Shown in pieces: positions 1 through 9,335 of a stretch of 64,000 bases of DNA. Source of the DNA: Macquaria australasica (taxonomy: Eukaryota > Chordata > Actinopteri > Centrarchiformes > Percichthyidae). Position 1 is the stretch's first letter. Each line of letters opens with the position of its first letter. The translations under genes and the position numbers were made by a program. The notes under the pieces were generated by a model. It did no database searches. It was not told the DNA's origin and worked only from the letters and a program-made list of their open reading frames with translations. Location: assembly GCA_005408345.1 (NCBI GenBank), contig SEMN01000203.1:310001-374000 (forward strand). The letters run 5' to 3'.

Positions 1-123
1 ACTTTTTCCTTTAAAATAAAACAGCACATTGTTATTTCTGTAAAATGTCTAGGCTACTGTATTAATACCAAAGGATTTATCATTAATACCGTTATGATAT
101 GTTGCGTTGCGTCGTTTTAAGTG

Positions 124-420
124 GTGCTCCTAAATTATGTGGTGGTGCTCCTAAAATTTCCAGTAGGGAGCACCAGTGCTACTTGTGGAAAAAGTTAGTT
201 TGGAGCCCTGGGAGGGCTTTGTCACTTGAACGTAAACATATGTAATTTTGGGGATTTGCTGAAACAAACTGATGGTGTTGTTTGTCTTGAGAGGGACACA
301 CCCATCCACCACCCTGACCTTACTTTTCACCTCGCTACAGATAGGACACATCGGCACTGAATCTTGGCATTGGAGGGGGTGGAATTGTCCAATATGGACT
401 TAATTCCTAGGATGCTGGGC
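124..420 (-). repeat. Dispersed repeat, family A copy 1
   Basis: Reverse-complementing about 375-420 gives a stretch nearly matching 5863-5905 (both contain AAGTCCATATTGGACAATTC). The stretch near 300-330 gives a GGTCAGGGTGGTGGATG-like motif that recurs near 6220-6240 and 17230-17265. Three related copies in one window mark this as a dispersed repeat. A short duplicated GGTGCTCCTAAA motif sits at its left end (122-158). A 68-residue frame on the minus strand (151-357) has no recognisable domain and is read here as chance. The class of element is unknown. Confidence 0.55.
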
Positions 421-1170
421 TTTGCTTTTTTCTGCGCTATGAAAACTGAAGTCTGCCATCTGGTCGAAAGGAAGAGAACCTGCAGCTTGTTAGTTTGATC
501 TCAATTATGAGAACTAAAGTCTGGAGGCCGGTTGAAAGGCTTAGAAATGGATGTCAACTGTTACTGATGAAAAAAAGATGCTGTTGAATGATAAAGCTGA
601 GATCCCTGAAATGCTTCTAAAGTATAAAAACTCTGAGATGCTTCAGAGGTCTGTAAGCTACATAAACTGAGAAGTGCAAGTTGCTTCTGAGGTACAGTGA
701 GGTCAATAAACAGACGTTTCTCAGCTTCATAAGTGTAAAAACTGAAGTCCTCTTAAAAAAAACAAACAGTCAGACATAAAAATGACCTCAAGTCTGCATG
801 GTGGTTGAGGGTCTGAGGTATAAAGCCAAAGTCTGTGAACTGCTTCTGAAGAATAAAAGCAGATCAATCAGCTGTGTTTTAGGTATAAAAGCCGAGGTTC
901 TTTCCTCACACTTAGAAAGTATAAAATCTGCAGCCTCTGAGCTGCTTCTGATTTGTAAAAATGGAGATCTCTATACTGCGTCTAACATATACAAAACTGG
1001 GTCTCTAAGCTGTTTCTAAGGTATAAAAACACACGTTTTAATTGTGGTTCTGAAGGAACAAAAGTGGAGGTGTGTAAACAGCCTCTGAGATATAAACCTT
1101 GAGGTCTGCAAGATGTTTGTTAGATACAAAAACTGTGGTCACGAAGGTTGGTCTGGAGTATAAAGCTTAA

Positions 1171-1417
1171 ACACAAAAATGTGAGTAGTTTCTAAGGAAC
1201 GAGAGAGGAACGAATCAGGAACAGAATAACTCAGAAATATGGACTATATGGTAGAACTAATCATTACCTAATGATTCATTAATATAGTATCTCCCAGTCT
1301 GTTCTGTCTATATAGGCATCCCTTCAGAGTTATTCAGGAACTACTCATTAACAATTCATTAATTATCAGGTCGTTCCTGATTCATTCGTCTCTTAGTAAC
1401 AACTCACATTTTTGTGT
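1171..1417. mobile_element. MITE with long terminal inverted repeats inside the minisatellite
   Basis: The left end, ACACAAAAATGTGAG at 1171-1185, is repeated in reverse complement at the right end (1403-1417). The inverted match continues imperfectly inward for about 45 bp through an AATCAGGAAC motif. A second inner inverted pair lies around AATAACTC (near 1226) and GAGTTATT (near 1327). At 247 bp with no coding capacity it fits a miniature inverted-repeat transposable element. No clear target-site duplication is visible, so the superfamily is not assigned. The minisatellite resumes directly on its right side. Confidence 0.75.
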
Positions 1418-1802
1418 GCCCTATTGTATAAATTATAATGTCTGTAAGCTGTTTGAGTAAGAACTGAGGTCTGTAAAGCTGCTTAGGAAGCACAAAAACT
1501 GAGATCTGTAAACAGGTCTGTAATTTGGCTCTGTGGTAGGAAAAGTAAAGGCTACAAGCAATTGCGAGGATCAAAAACTGAATCCATCTGAGGTGTAAAA
1601 TAAAAATAAGGTCTGTAAGCTGCTTCTGTGATATAAAAACTGAGGTCTATAAACTGCTTCTGAAGTATAAAACGTCATCTGTAAGCTGCTTTAAAAAGTA
1701 TAAAAGCTGAAGTCTGTAAACTGCTTATGAAGCACAAGAACAGGGTTCTGTAAGTTGGTTCTGGAGAACAAAAATGTCCTTCTGTAAACTGCTTTTAATA
1801 CC

Positions 1803-2185
1803 GTGTCTACAATGCCTGCATAGCAGTACGTTAGCAAAGCAGCAGCAGAAGCAGCAGCTTCAACACATACTACAATGCTAGCCTACATGGTAAACAAGGT
1901 TCTTCTTCACCTGGGCGTCTTCCGGTCTGATCACCGGCATGATTGGCCACAGCAGCATGACGTCGGTTGCGTTTCTCCAAAAGTTGATTCTGTTTTAACT
2001 TTTCCTCGCAGGGCTGCTGCGTTTTTTTCGGCACCCCCTGCGGTCCCCACCGCCACAGCCTAAATACACTACCCATGTTCAAATGAATGGGAGGACTGGC
2101 GTTTTCACCGCAGCACCTGATGCGCTGCCTATGTAGACAGCTGGATTGAATAAAATAGAAGCATATCTGTTCCGTTAGACATACA
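1803..2185 (+). repeat. Insertion sharing a core with the 21.9-kb MITE
   Basis: This stretch breaks the 34-bp array. About 1873-1978 matches 21950-22052 with few differences: both contain AAGGTTCTTCTTCACCTGGG, CCGGTCTGATC and GTCGGTTGCGTTTCTC. The second copy has clear terminal inverted repeats, but I do not find the same ends here, so this is probably a truncated or recombined copy of the same DNA-transposon family. Its right part (about 2000-2140) is richer in G+C than the flanks and not repeated elsewhere in the window. Open frames here are incidental. Confidence 0.55.
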
Positions 2186-2425
2186 TGAGATAAAAAACTG
2201 AAACACTGAGGTCTTGAAACTGTTTCTGTGTTGGAAAAACATAGGTCTGTAATTTGGTTCTGAGGTGGAAAAACTTGTGTCTGCAAGCAGTAGTGAGGTA
2301 CAAAACCTGAGTCCATTAGCTGGACCTGGGTTATAAAAACCTGAAGTCGGATGGCTGCTTTTGAAGTACATAACCGTAGGTCTGTAATTTGCTTTTGAGC
2401 TATGACAACTGAGGTCACCACATTC

Positions 2426-3546
2426 TTTGATGATGCACTCATGTTGGATTTCAACCAAATATACTGTACCCCCCACACACAGAGTACCAGCGTGTGGCCT
2501 CAGTCCATTTACCTTAACTGATTTGCAACAGCGCTTTTTAAGGTGAGTGAAGTCACGGTGGCTTGTCAGCAAATGCTTTACTGAGATGCACTTAGAATGA
2601 GTTGGAGGGAGAGGTAAAAGCAAATGAACACACACCATAAAAACACACCCACACACAGACACCATTCTCCAGACATCCCCATTCCGTTTACAGTAACACT
2701 CCAGAAAAAAAAAAAAACACTAAATATTATTTCTAATAAACAATAAAATGGGCTCCTTGCTTTTCACTTAAGCAGTTAACCAGGTGACTCCAAGTGGCAG
2801 TGCGGTGGGAGCCGTTCCTCACTCTAATCCGCATGTAGCAGCGGCAAGGATTTCCAATACTCCATAAATTCAGGGCTTATCTCCAGACAGTGACTAGTAA
2901 ATGGTAAGCAGTGCTATCAATCATGGAGCTCCCTGCTGTGTGATTCATAGTAATGCGTTTCCATTTAAAACTCCCCCGGGGTGGAGGAGAGAGGAGAGAA
3001 GAGGAGAGGAGAACAGCAAGTCTCTGGGCATCAAATTCCCCACAACAATCAATACGTGGAGCTCAAACAGCCCATGCCTCAGCCTGCCCAGAGAAAATAA
3101 ATGTATTAAGGTAAGGAAAAATGCATTAAAAGGAAAATGTGTTTAGGTGAAAGGAGAATAATCAGGAATGAGGCATCAAAGCAAAGGCTCGGGGGATATG
3201 GAGACACAGCTACCTGTAAGAAAGGCCTGAGAGGAGCAGCTTTGTAATACAGCGCCGCTAATGGTAAATAGTTCAAAGGCAGACAAATGGAGGTCTATTG
3301 TGGACAAGGAGCAAGAGAGATGGATACAAAGATAGCACTGATGGAAAAGGTGGCATCGGGACAACCTGACACAGTCTGAATGAATTAAAAAATTGTCACC
3401 CTTATGTGCATCACCAACAGCTCTCTACAGTTCGGATTATTTCCCATTCAGTGCCACCACTGAAATAGGACAATTGGGGTTCACCCTATACCATTTTACA
3501 GGTCTTGAATGTGTGTTTGTGTTTCTGAGCAAATAGCCATATAAAT
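2426..3546. other. Single-copy stretch, no gene seen
   Basis: I see no gene here. It holds a 13-base A run (2705-2717), a purine-rich GGAGAGAGGAG patch near 2975-3010, and otherwise ordinary sequence. Short open frames at 2901-3146 and 3176-3364 lack any recognisable domain. About 2750-2960 is free of known repeats and could be a conserved non-coding element, which only comparative alignment would show. Confidence 0.5.
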
Positions 3547-3889
3547 AGGGCTGCAACTTACAATTGCTTCATCATTGATGTCAATTTTGTTGTTTTGATT
3601 AATCTTTTTTTAGTTTTTATATTTTTTTAAATAGCAAACTTGGGCTCACGAAAGGTCTGAGAGCCCAAGGTGAGTTCTTCAAACGTCTTGTTTTGTTCCA
3701 CCAACAGTTCAAAAATCAAAGATATTCCATTTAAAATCCCATGTCACAGTAAATCCTCACATCTGAGATGCTAGAACAAGCAAATATTTGGCCATTTTTC
3801 ACTGATAAAATTAAATGATTAAGCCATTATCAAAATTGTTGTCTCTTGATTTTCTGTCAGTCAACTAGTCGACTAATTGTTTCAGCTCT
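3547..3889 (+). mobile_element. hAT-like MITE, AGGGCTGCAAC family
   Basis: The element begins AGGGCTGCAAC (3547-3557) and ends GTTTCAGCTCT (3879-3889), imperfect terminal inverted repeats. The interior (AGAGCCCAAGGTGA, CTTCAAACGTCTTGTTTTGT, TCAGTCAACTAGTCGACTAA) matches a MITE family I recall as abundant in ray-finned fish. The flanking 8-mers ATATAAAT and AGTCAAAT agree at 5 of 8 positions, compatible with an aged hAT target-site duplication but not proof. It is non-coding and would depend on a transposase encoded elsewhere. Confidence 0.75.
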
Positions 3890-3984
3890 AGTCAAATATT
3901 TGTTCTCTTGATTCAACAATGTTAACATTTCATGATTAATGGTGCAAGTCACGTGTGAATGATCAACTATCAAGTCATAACCAA

Positions 3985-4085
3985 AAAATACCAAGGCACA
4001 CTGCATGGCAAAAATGAAAAAGCCTTTAATAAATGGGCTTAGCACCTACGCGTTTCAACTCACATTCTTCACCCGGCGTGTAAAA
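3985..4085 (-). repeat. Penelope-like terminal repeat piece with hammerhead-like core
   Basis: Read on the minus strand, this stretch runs GTGAAGAATGTGAGTTGAAACGCG-like sequence (about 4073-4050), then GTAGGTGCTAAGCCCATT and AAAGGCTTTTTCATTTTTGCC. Sequence of this type flanks Penelope-like elements in fish as I remember it, and such terminal repeats are known to carry hammerhead ribozymes with a CTGATGA...GAAAC core. Here the core would be a decayed TGAAGA...TGAAAC. A Penelope coding fragment lies 300 bp downstream on the opposite strand. Inverted terminal copies are known in this group, but the link is an inference. Confidence 0.4.
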
Positions 4086-4154
4086 ACAAGTGCCAGGAAA
4101 TTAGAGTAGCACTGGTTAATTGTCACAGGTGCAATCAAGAAAATGGTTGTGTAC

Positions 4155-4255
4155 ATACTTAGGCAGCAAGGTGGCTCACAGCAAGAAGGTTGTGGGAAAG
4201 GGCCTTTTTGTGTTGAGTTTGCATGTTCTCCCTGTGTTTCCTCCAGGTGCTCCAT
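4155..4255 (+). repeat. Fragment of a common fish dispersed repeat (5' portion)
   Basis: The phrases GGTGGCTCACAGCAAGAAGG, GTGTTGAGTTTGCATGTTCT and CCTCCAGGTGCTCC are hallmarks of a very common fish repeat. What I take to be the 3' part of the same repeat is at 56005-56095. This copy is truncated at both sides and lies between the Penelope-like terminal fragment and the Penelope coding fragment. Open frames crossing it are chance. Confidence 0.65.
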
Positions 4256-4383
4256 CAAGAAATCTCTTGTCTCTTGCTTAGAATCATCCCATCATAACAA
4301 ATATATTTATATTTACAGATATGGAACATATTTCAGCTTTTCATTCAGGCCTGGACTCGTAATGACTCTTAACTTGCTTATAG

Positions 4384-4680
4384 CTATGCTATTTTTATGT
4401 GGAGAGAACAAAAAGAAAACTCAAAGACAGAATCGCTGAGCACAAATATGCCATTCGTACAGGAAATGAAGACTACCCCATGGCCAAGCATTATAAAGAG
4501 CACCGTGGATGTAATCTGGATTCACTCAAAGCAGTAGGTATGGAAGCCATAGAAATGTCTAAGAGGGGAGGAGATAAACTAAAGAAACTCTTACGAAGAG
4601 AAACATTTTGAAATCTGAGGTTTGAGGCCATTATGAGTCCAGGCATTAATGAAGAGCTGGACTATGTTAAATATCTGTAA
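4384..4680 (+). pseudogene. Penelope-like element, C-terminal GIY-YIG endonuclease fragment
   Basis: The frame begins after a stop at 4381-4383 and encodes a GIY-YIG endonuclease tail: YVERTKRKLKDRIAEHKYAI, then MAKHYKEH, and GGDKLKKLLRRETF near the end. In Penelope-like retroelements the usual motif is Y(V/I)G(R/K)T.R.LK.RI.EH; here the glycine is E. A TGA at 4609-4611 replaces the tryptophan expected after ETF. The same frame then continues NLRFEAIMSPGINEELDYVK to a TAA at 4678-4680, fitting the family's usual C-terminus. The reverse-transcriptase domain is absent. The domain would nick target DNA during retrotransposition, but this copy is dead. Confidence 0.85.
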
Positions 4681-5862
4681 ATATATGTGTTGTGACGGGT
4701 TCACTCAAAAATAATCAGTATGTCATGATTTTAATTGAGTTGTGGAATGTAGACCCATTAAAAGTTAGGCTACTTTTGCAAAACAAAACACAGAAAAGCT
4801 CTGAATACTGACTTGAAGTTCAAATATTAATGCGACAAATATCTGTATAGTCCAATAGTTTGGGCTCAATTACACCTATTACAAGTGACACATCAAGATT
4901 TTGTTTTAGGTGCAATGAGTAATCTACATCCCCTTAACCAATCTCTATCAACAGTTAAAATACAACACTGATCTCCTCCTCCTGCCACAGCAGTCACAGC
5001 TGTCAAAGCTGAGTGGGCCATCCTGCATCCACACAAGTATCCTTGCCATCTCTGTGAGAAGCATCAAGGAAACACACGTTATCAATCAGAGCACCACTCT
5101 GTGAGGCGTATAAAGAATACATCAATCAGAGGCTGCATATTTTAAATTGCTTCAGAGGAACATGGATGAGAGACAACCTGATGAGCATGAACTATCCTAG
5201 TAATCATTCCTTCAAAACAACAAATTGATGTGGAGTATATTCTCCATATGTTAGCTTGTCTGTGGTTCCCAGCCCATTTCCCAGTTTCATGTAAATGGCC
5301 CAGGCTAGGTGAAAACTAGGGACAGCAAGACATGTGACTCTATTCCATAAAGTCTACACATACCAAAGGCTTCCGTGCCTACTTGACTTACACAAAATTA
5401 TTAGCAAGAAGACCACCTGTCAATTACTTTATTCAAAAGGCTTTAAATATAGGTTGCTAAGGTAGCACCTAAACACAGATTTAAACCATGGAGGGCTGCC
5501 AAACATTGCAGGCATTCCCTCCCTGATACTGCTATATGCAATTTATTAATCCTGTTTGTCTACACACAAACACACATGTCAGATATCTAGTACATATGTT
5601 GTATTATATGGCTGCAGGTTGTATAGGCATAATTTCACACCTGTGTCAATATAGGATTTACTCCGAACATTTATTTATCAGCTGCAGCAGACAGTAAAGG
5701 TAACTCAACAGCATTCTCTCTATGTGCACCAATGAATAACCAGTAAATTACTTTGTACCATACATCTGTTTGTGTTAAAGCAGGTGATAAATCATGGGGA
5801 AATTCTGCATCTTCCATACAAAAGCATTAGTCTGCTGCCTCTATCAAACCGGAATTATATAG
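4681..5862. other. Single-copy stretch, no gene seen
   Basis: I found no gene, recognisable transposon end or tandem repeat in this interval. It is AT-rich with short open frames only. About 5000-5200 and 5280-5500 read as ordinary unique sequence. Confidence 0.5.
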
Positions 5863-6260
5863 TAGCCCAGTATGCACAGGAATAAAGTCCATATTGGACA
5901 ATTCTGCGATTCACTATTTACGTCCAATGCCAATACGCAGGGCTTTGTCACGTCTCTTGGCATCTCATACAGACGCACAAGGTACCCTTTAGGTTTAGGC
6001 AACAAAACTATTTGGTTAGATTTGGGAAAAGACCATGGTTTGGTGTAAGTCACGTACCTTAAAACATTAAATTACTCATCATTGACACAAACCCTGGTCT
6101 TGGGTGAAAGTCCTTTGTTGCGTATGAGACATTGAGGGGCGTGACAAAACGTCAGTACTCCCGCCCTGGGAATGAGAACAGGCTGGGTGTGCCCATGTAT
6201 GATGTGGAAATTTAGGGTGTGAAGGTCGGGGTGGTGGATGAGTAGTAGAACAAAAAAAAC
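5863..6260 (+). repeat. Dispersed repeat, family A copy 2, with nested MITE
   Basis: The left part (5863-5905) matches the reverse complement of 375-420. The right part (about 6205-6245, AGGGTGTGAAGGTCGGGGTG) matches the motif near 300-330 (reverse strand) and 17230-17265. Between them lies a separate inverted-repeat element (5937-6170), so the family A unit appears to have been split by insertion. Short open frames (5844-6053 and 6072-6308, minus strand) follow the repeat and are not genes. Confidence 0.55.
5937..6170. mobile_element. MITE-like element with imperfect inverted ends
   Basis: The left end (CGCAGGGCTTTGTCACGTCT, then GCATCTCATACAGACGCAC) is mirrored at the right end, which in reverse complement reads CCAGGGCGGGAGTACTGACG, GTTTTGTCACGCCCCTC and AATGTCTCATACGCAAC. 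The interior TTTAGGTTTAGGCAACAAAA and TTTGGTTAGATTTGGGAAAA resembles a sequence I recall as very frequent in fish genomes. About 234 bp and non-coding. Related motifs occur at 9060-9335. Superfamily not assigned. Confidence 0.6.
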
Positions 6261-8789
6261 AGCAAAAAAGAAGAAGTATTTGGAATTAATTAGAGAGAGA
6301 AATCTCAAAGCAGCAGAGTGGTGAGTGTGACATGTTGTTGTACTGATGGAATTAGTGCTGTGGAAATGTACAGTATGCTGAATTTACCATGACCTGTTTT
6401 TAAAGCTGTTATATTGCAAGTGCAATAATACAACCTGAATAATAACAAAAGAAAACTCACAATAAAGTGATTTCCTACCCAAATATCAGTATTTGGGTAC
6501 TTTGGGAAAGTATCACTATGATAAGCTACAAGAGCTTTCTTTGTTCCACATGTTTTTGCTCCACATGTTTTTGCTCCATATTGAACACTAGTTCATTCTT
6601 GTTAGTAACAAATATGAAAAATGTTTCCTAACATTTCAATAAACTGCATGAAAAACGTGTTTGTTCACAAAATATACTGTATATATAGCATAACAGAGCA
6701 GCGTGTGTTGGAGGTAAAAGGAAGGTTTCTTTCCTGTTTTGGATGTTGTTTTTTGTTTTGTTTTGTTATTTTTTCTTACATGGAGAGCAGGCTACCGCTG
6801 ACAGATCCAAAAACAGAACTCAAATGAATCAGTTGGTTGTCAGCTATTGGATCCCCTTTGAATGCTATACAAGCAGCAGCATGGGCACAAAAACAGATTC
6901 AAGCAGTTGCAGCAGTTATTCATGCAGACTTGCATGTAAGCATAAAGAAAATAATCATGCAAATTGCTCTCAAATAAAATTTCAAACCCATACACTAAGA
7001 AATGAATGCATACACACCAGAAGAGCAGTAATCCAAGTGGAAATCAAAACACCGTTACTTGATTGACATTCAAGTAGGTTGAAACAAGTGTCAGAACAGC
7101 AGTAAAGGCAAAATAAAAGTAATGCATTTTGACGTGAGGAAAACAGTTGAGGTCTGAGGCGCTATTCTACACCAAGACTCTGGGGCATATTCCCATTAAA
7201 ACCCAACAAAGACCTAACAAACATGTCACCAACCAAACACAGCCTAAATGGAAATAGGTCTGCTTTAATTTTACTTTCATTCTTCGATAATCGCTTGCAC
7301 ACATGAGGGAAATGGAGTTTGAGTGATGCTTGGTGAGCACAAAGGACATTTTCCTTGTGCAAATGATCCATTTAGACTTTGCCCTCGCTCTGTGCTTCCA
7401 TCAAGTCAACACGGTCACAAAACTCATAAATATATTTTACCAAAGCCCATTAGTGATCTATTTCAAAGAACCCTTTGAATTAAACTTTTCAAATAATCTC
7501 CCCACTCGTTTATAAGCCTACAATATGAGTGATGAAAAACCCAATATTCTGTCCAGGAATATATATATATATTTTTGTCATCACACAATCCAGCCCTGCT
7601 GTCTCTTCCAACTTCAATTTAGATGGTCTGGGGGAGGTGCTGAGAGGCCGCATAAAGAGAGATGGAAAGGATAAATGGATGGCTACTGTCATTTTAAAGG
7701 CAGATTTCTCATTATGGCCGAGTTAAATCAAGCCAAGATGACAATTTAAGGCTGATTAGGGCAACACATTAGAGCAGAGCTGAGATTATGAAAGGGAACC
7801 CAATCGTAAAAATGTAAGAGTTGATAGAGTAGCTGCTATTTCATGTCAGAATAAATACAACCACTTCATGGTAATGGCTTTTGAAGTGCTGTCCCCTAAA
7901 ACTAAATTATTTGAGCTGATCTTCTATATGGAAAGATGTCTTTATCAATCATAGTCCTTGAGATTGTTTGCAGTCAAGAGGATGCATATACCCAATCTCC
8001 CTTTAAGTGACGAAAGGTCTCCAACTAATTTGGCAATGATTCACATCCAGCGATCAATACCCCATTCTTTAGGTATCTCTACACTGCATGCCATTGTGCA
8101 GTATAAGTCTTAATACCTTGCATCTATCCTGCAAAATGTCTGTAAACAGTGGTGCTAGAGGTAGAAATGCTTGCATCCTCTATTTACTGTATACATATAT
8201 GAATAAGAAATGATTTCTCCACATTGCACCCTATTGCAAGATGTCATGCTGAAGAGGATTAGTACTACAATGTGTTCCATACCATGTACTCTCACTGTGA
8301 AGCAGACACCAGAATCAGCCTCTGCATAAGTGGAACCAGGATAAATTCACAGTACTCCTTGTCATCTTAAAGGATTCATCCTTATGGTCTCTATTTTGGT
8401 GTGCCTCATTGAGAGCAAAGGTGCACAGTTAGGGTTAGGGTTGTCAATAATGCTAGCAAGACAGAATAAAGATGAGATGAACCAGCCAGATTAAATTGAA
8501 CCAGCCGATCTGCTGTGATTATGCAGGGCAAATCCACTGTTACATTTTGTGCAGCCAACTCCAGCCTGTTCCAAATAATCACAAAACATCCTCTGTGCGT
8601 ATGTGCACATCAAACTTGCTGGTTATATTTAATTATTCTACACGGTTTCTAATGCCGTTCAACAGGAGTGTTGAGACTGACACATTGAAAACAGTTCACA
8701 CTGTCCCATGACAAATCATTCAGTCATCTTACTACTAATAACTCTCACAGGAGCATTAATTCCTACCGATCCTCTACCGGTGCCTCCAT
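6261..8789. other. Single-copy stretch, candidate regulatory DNA near 7.6-8.0 kb
   Basis: No gene seen. It holds a (AT)n tract at 7559-7571, a direct CCACATGTTTTTGCT duplication near 6546-6575, and two and a half TTAGGG-like units at about 8430-8443. About 7600-8040 is free of recognised repeats and dense in AT-core motifs of the kind seen in developmental enhancers, but conservation is unknown. Frames of 60-107 codons (for example 6743-7066) show no domain. Confidence 0.4.
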
Positions 8790-9059
8790 TCAAAAACACT
8801 GGGTAACCAAGGTCAACAACAGCACTTGCCATCTTCTTTTCCACGAGTCTGGCCAAAATGTTCCCTGCAGCATTGCATTTTTAATTACAATACAGGCAGA
8901 CATGTGGCTTTGATGACCAATATAGGTTTGGTAGGTTGTGCAAGACTGGGGATCAGGCAGGCAGGTACTGGAACAAGAATGGGAACGCGGATGGGGACAG
9001 GGAACAGGTGGGTGGGTGGATGGATGGGTCAAACAACATAGGACTATCTCCCAGGAAAC
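8790..9059. other. Purine-biased single-copy stretch
   Basis: Both strands carry short open frames (8790-9032 minus, 8826-9041 plus) that owe much to the imperfect GGTGGGTGGGTGGATGGATG run at 9007-9026 and to GGGAACGCGGATGGGGACAG just before it. No domain is recognisable. Probably non-coding. Confidence 0.4.
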
Positions 9060-9335
9060 CGCTGTTCATGTCCCGTGTGAAACCAAAAGTCAACGTTGAT
9101 TTATTTTAACTTACGTTTGCAACTTAACTAACATAAGTAACATAGTTATTTTAACCCAAACCATTTTCTTTTCCTAAATCTGACCAAGTAGTTTGGGTGC
9201 CTAAACCTAACCAAAATGCAACCGCTTGGCAACATTAGCCACGTGTTTATTATTGTTACCATGACGACAAAGGTCGCCTATATATGTCGTTTTGAGAGTC
9301 ACTGACAAACGACCTATTCTGTTGTTTAGGTTGGA
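9060..9335 (-). repeat. Fish dispersed repeat (AAACCTAACCAA type)
   Basis: The stretch contains AAAAGTCAACGTTGATTT, TTAACCCAAACCATTTTCTT, CCTAAATCTGACCAAGTAGT and GCCTAAACCTAACCAAAATG. Read on the minus strand these become the GGTTAGGTTTAGG phrases of a common fish repeat, also present in the element at 5937-6170. The sequence is diverged, and clear terminal repeats were not found. Non-coding. Confidence 0.55.

Larger units (their letters stand above)
430..2425. repeat. Degenerate 34-bp minisatellite, split by two insertions
   Basis: A unit close to GTCTGTAAGCTGCTTCTGAG followed by GTATAAAAACTGAG recurs many times. Adjacent units around 1612-1760 keep a 34-bp period, while older parts (430-1170 and 2190-2425) are more diverged. 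Each unit carries a TATAAAA-like motif. The array is interrupted by an inverted-repeat element at 1171-1417 and by an unrelated insertion at about 1803-2185, after which the same unit resumes. Open frames across the array on either strand follow the repeat and are not genes. I cannot say whether the array is a local minisatellite or part of a larger satellite family. Confidence 0.8.

Noticed and set aside
1870..2665. Overlapping 202- and 178-codon minus-strand frames
   Set aside because: Both follow the 34-bp minisatellite and the insertion within it, overlap in different frames, and have no recognisable domain.
4143..4439. 98-codon plus-strand frame
   Set aside because: It crosses a dispersed repeat and enters the Penelope fragment in the wrong frame.
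8426..8443. TTAGGG-like units suggesting an interstitial telomere
   Set aside because: Only two to three units are present, far too few to distinguish from chance.
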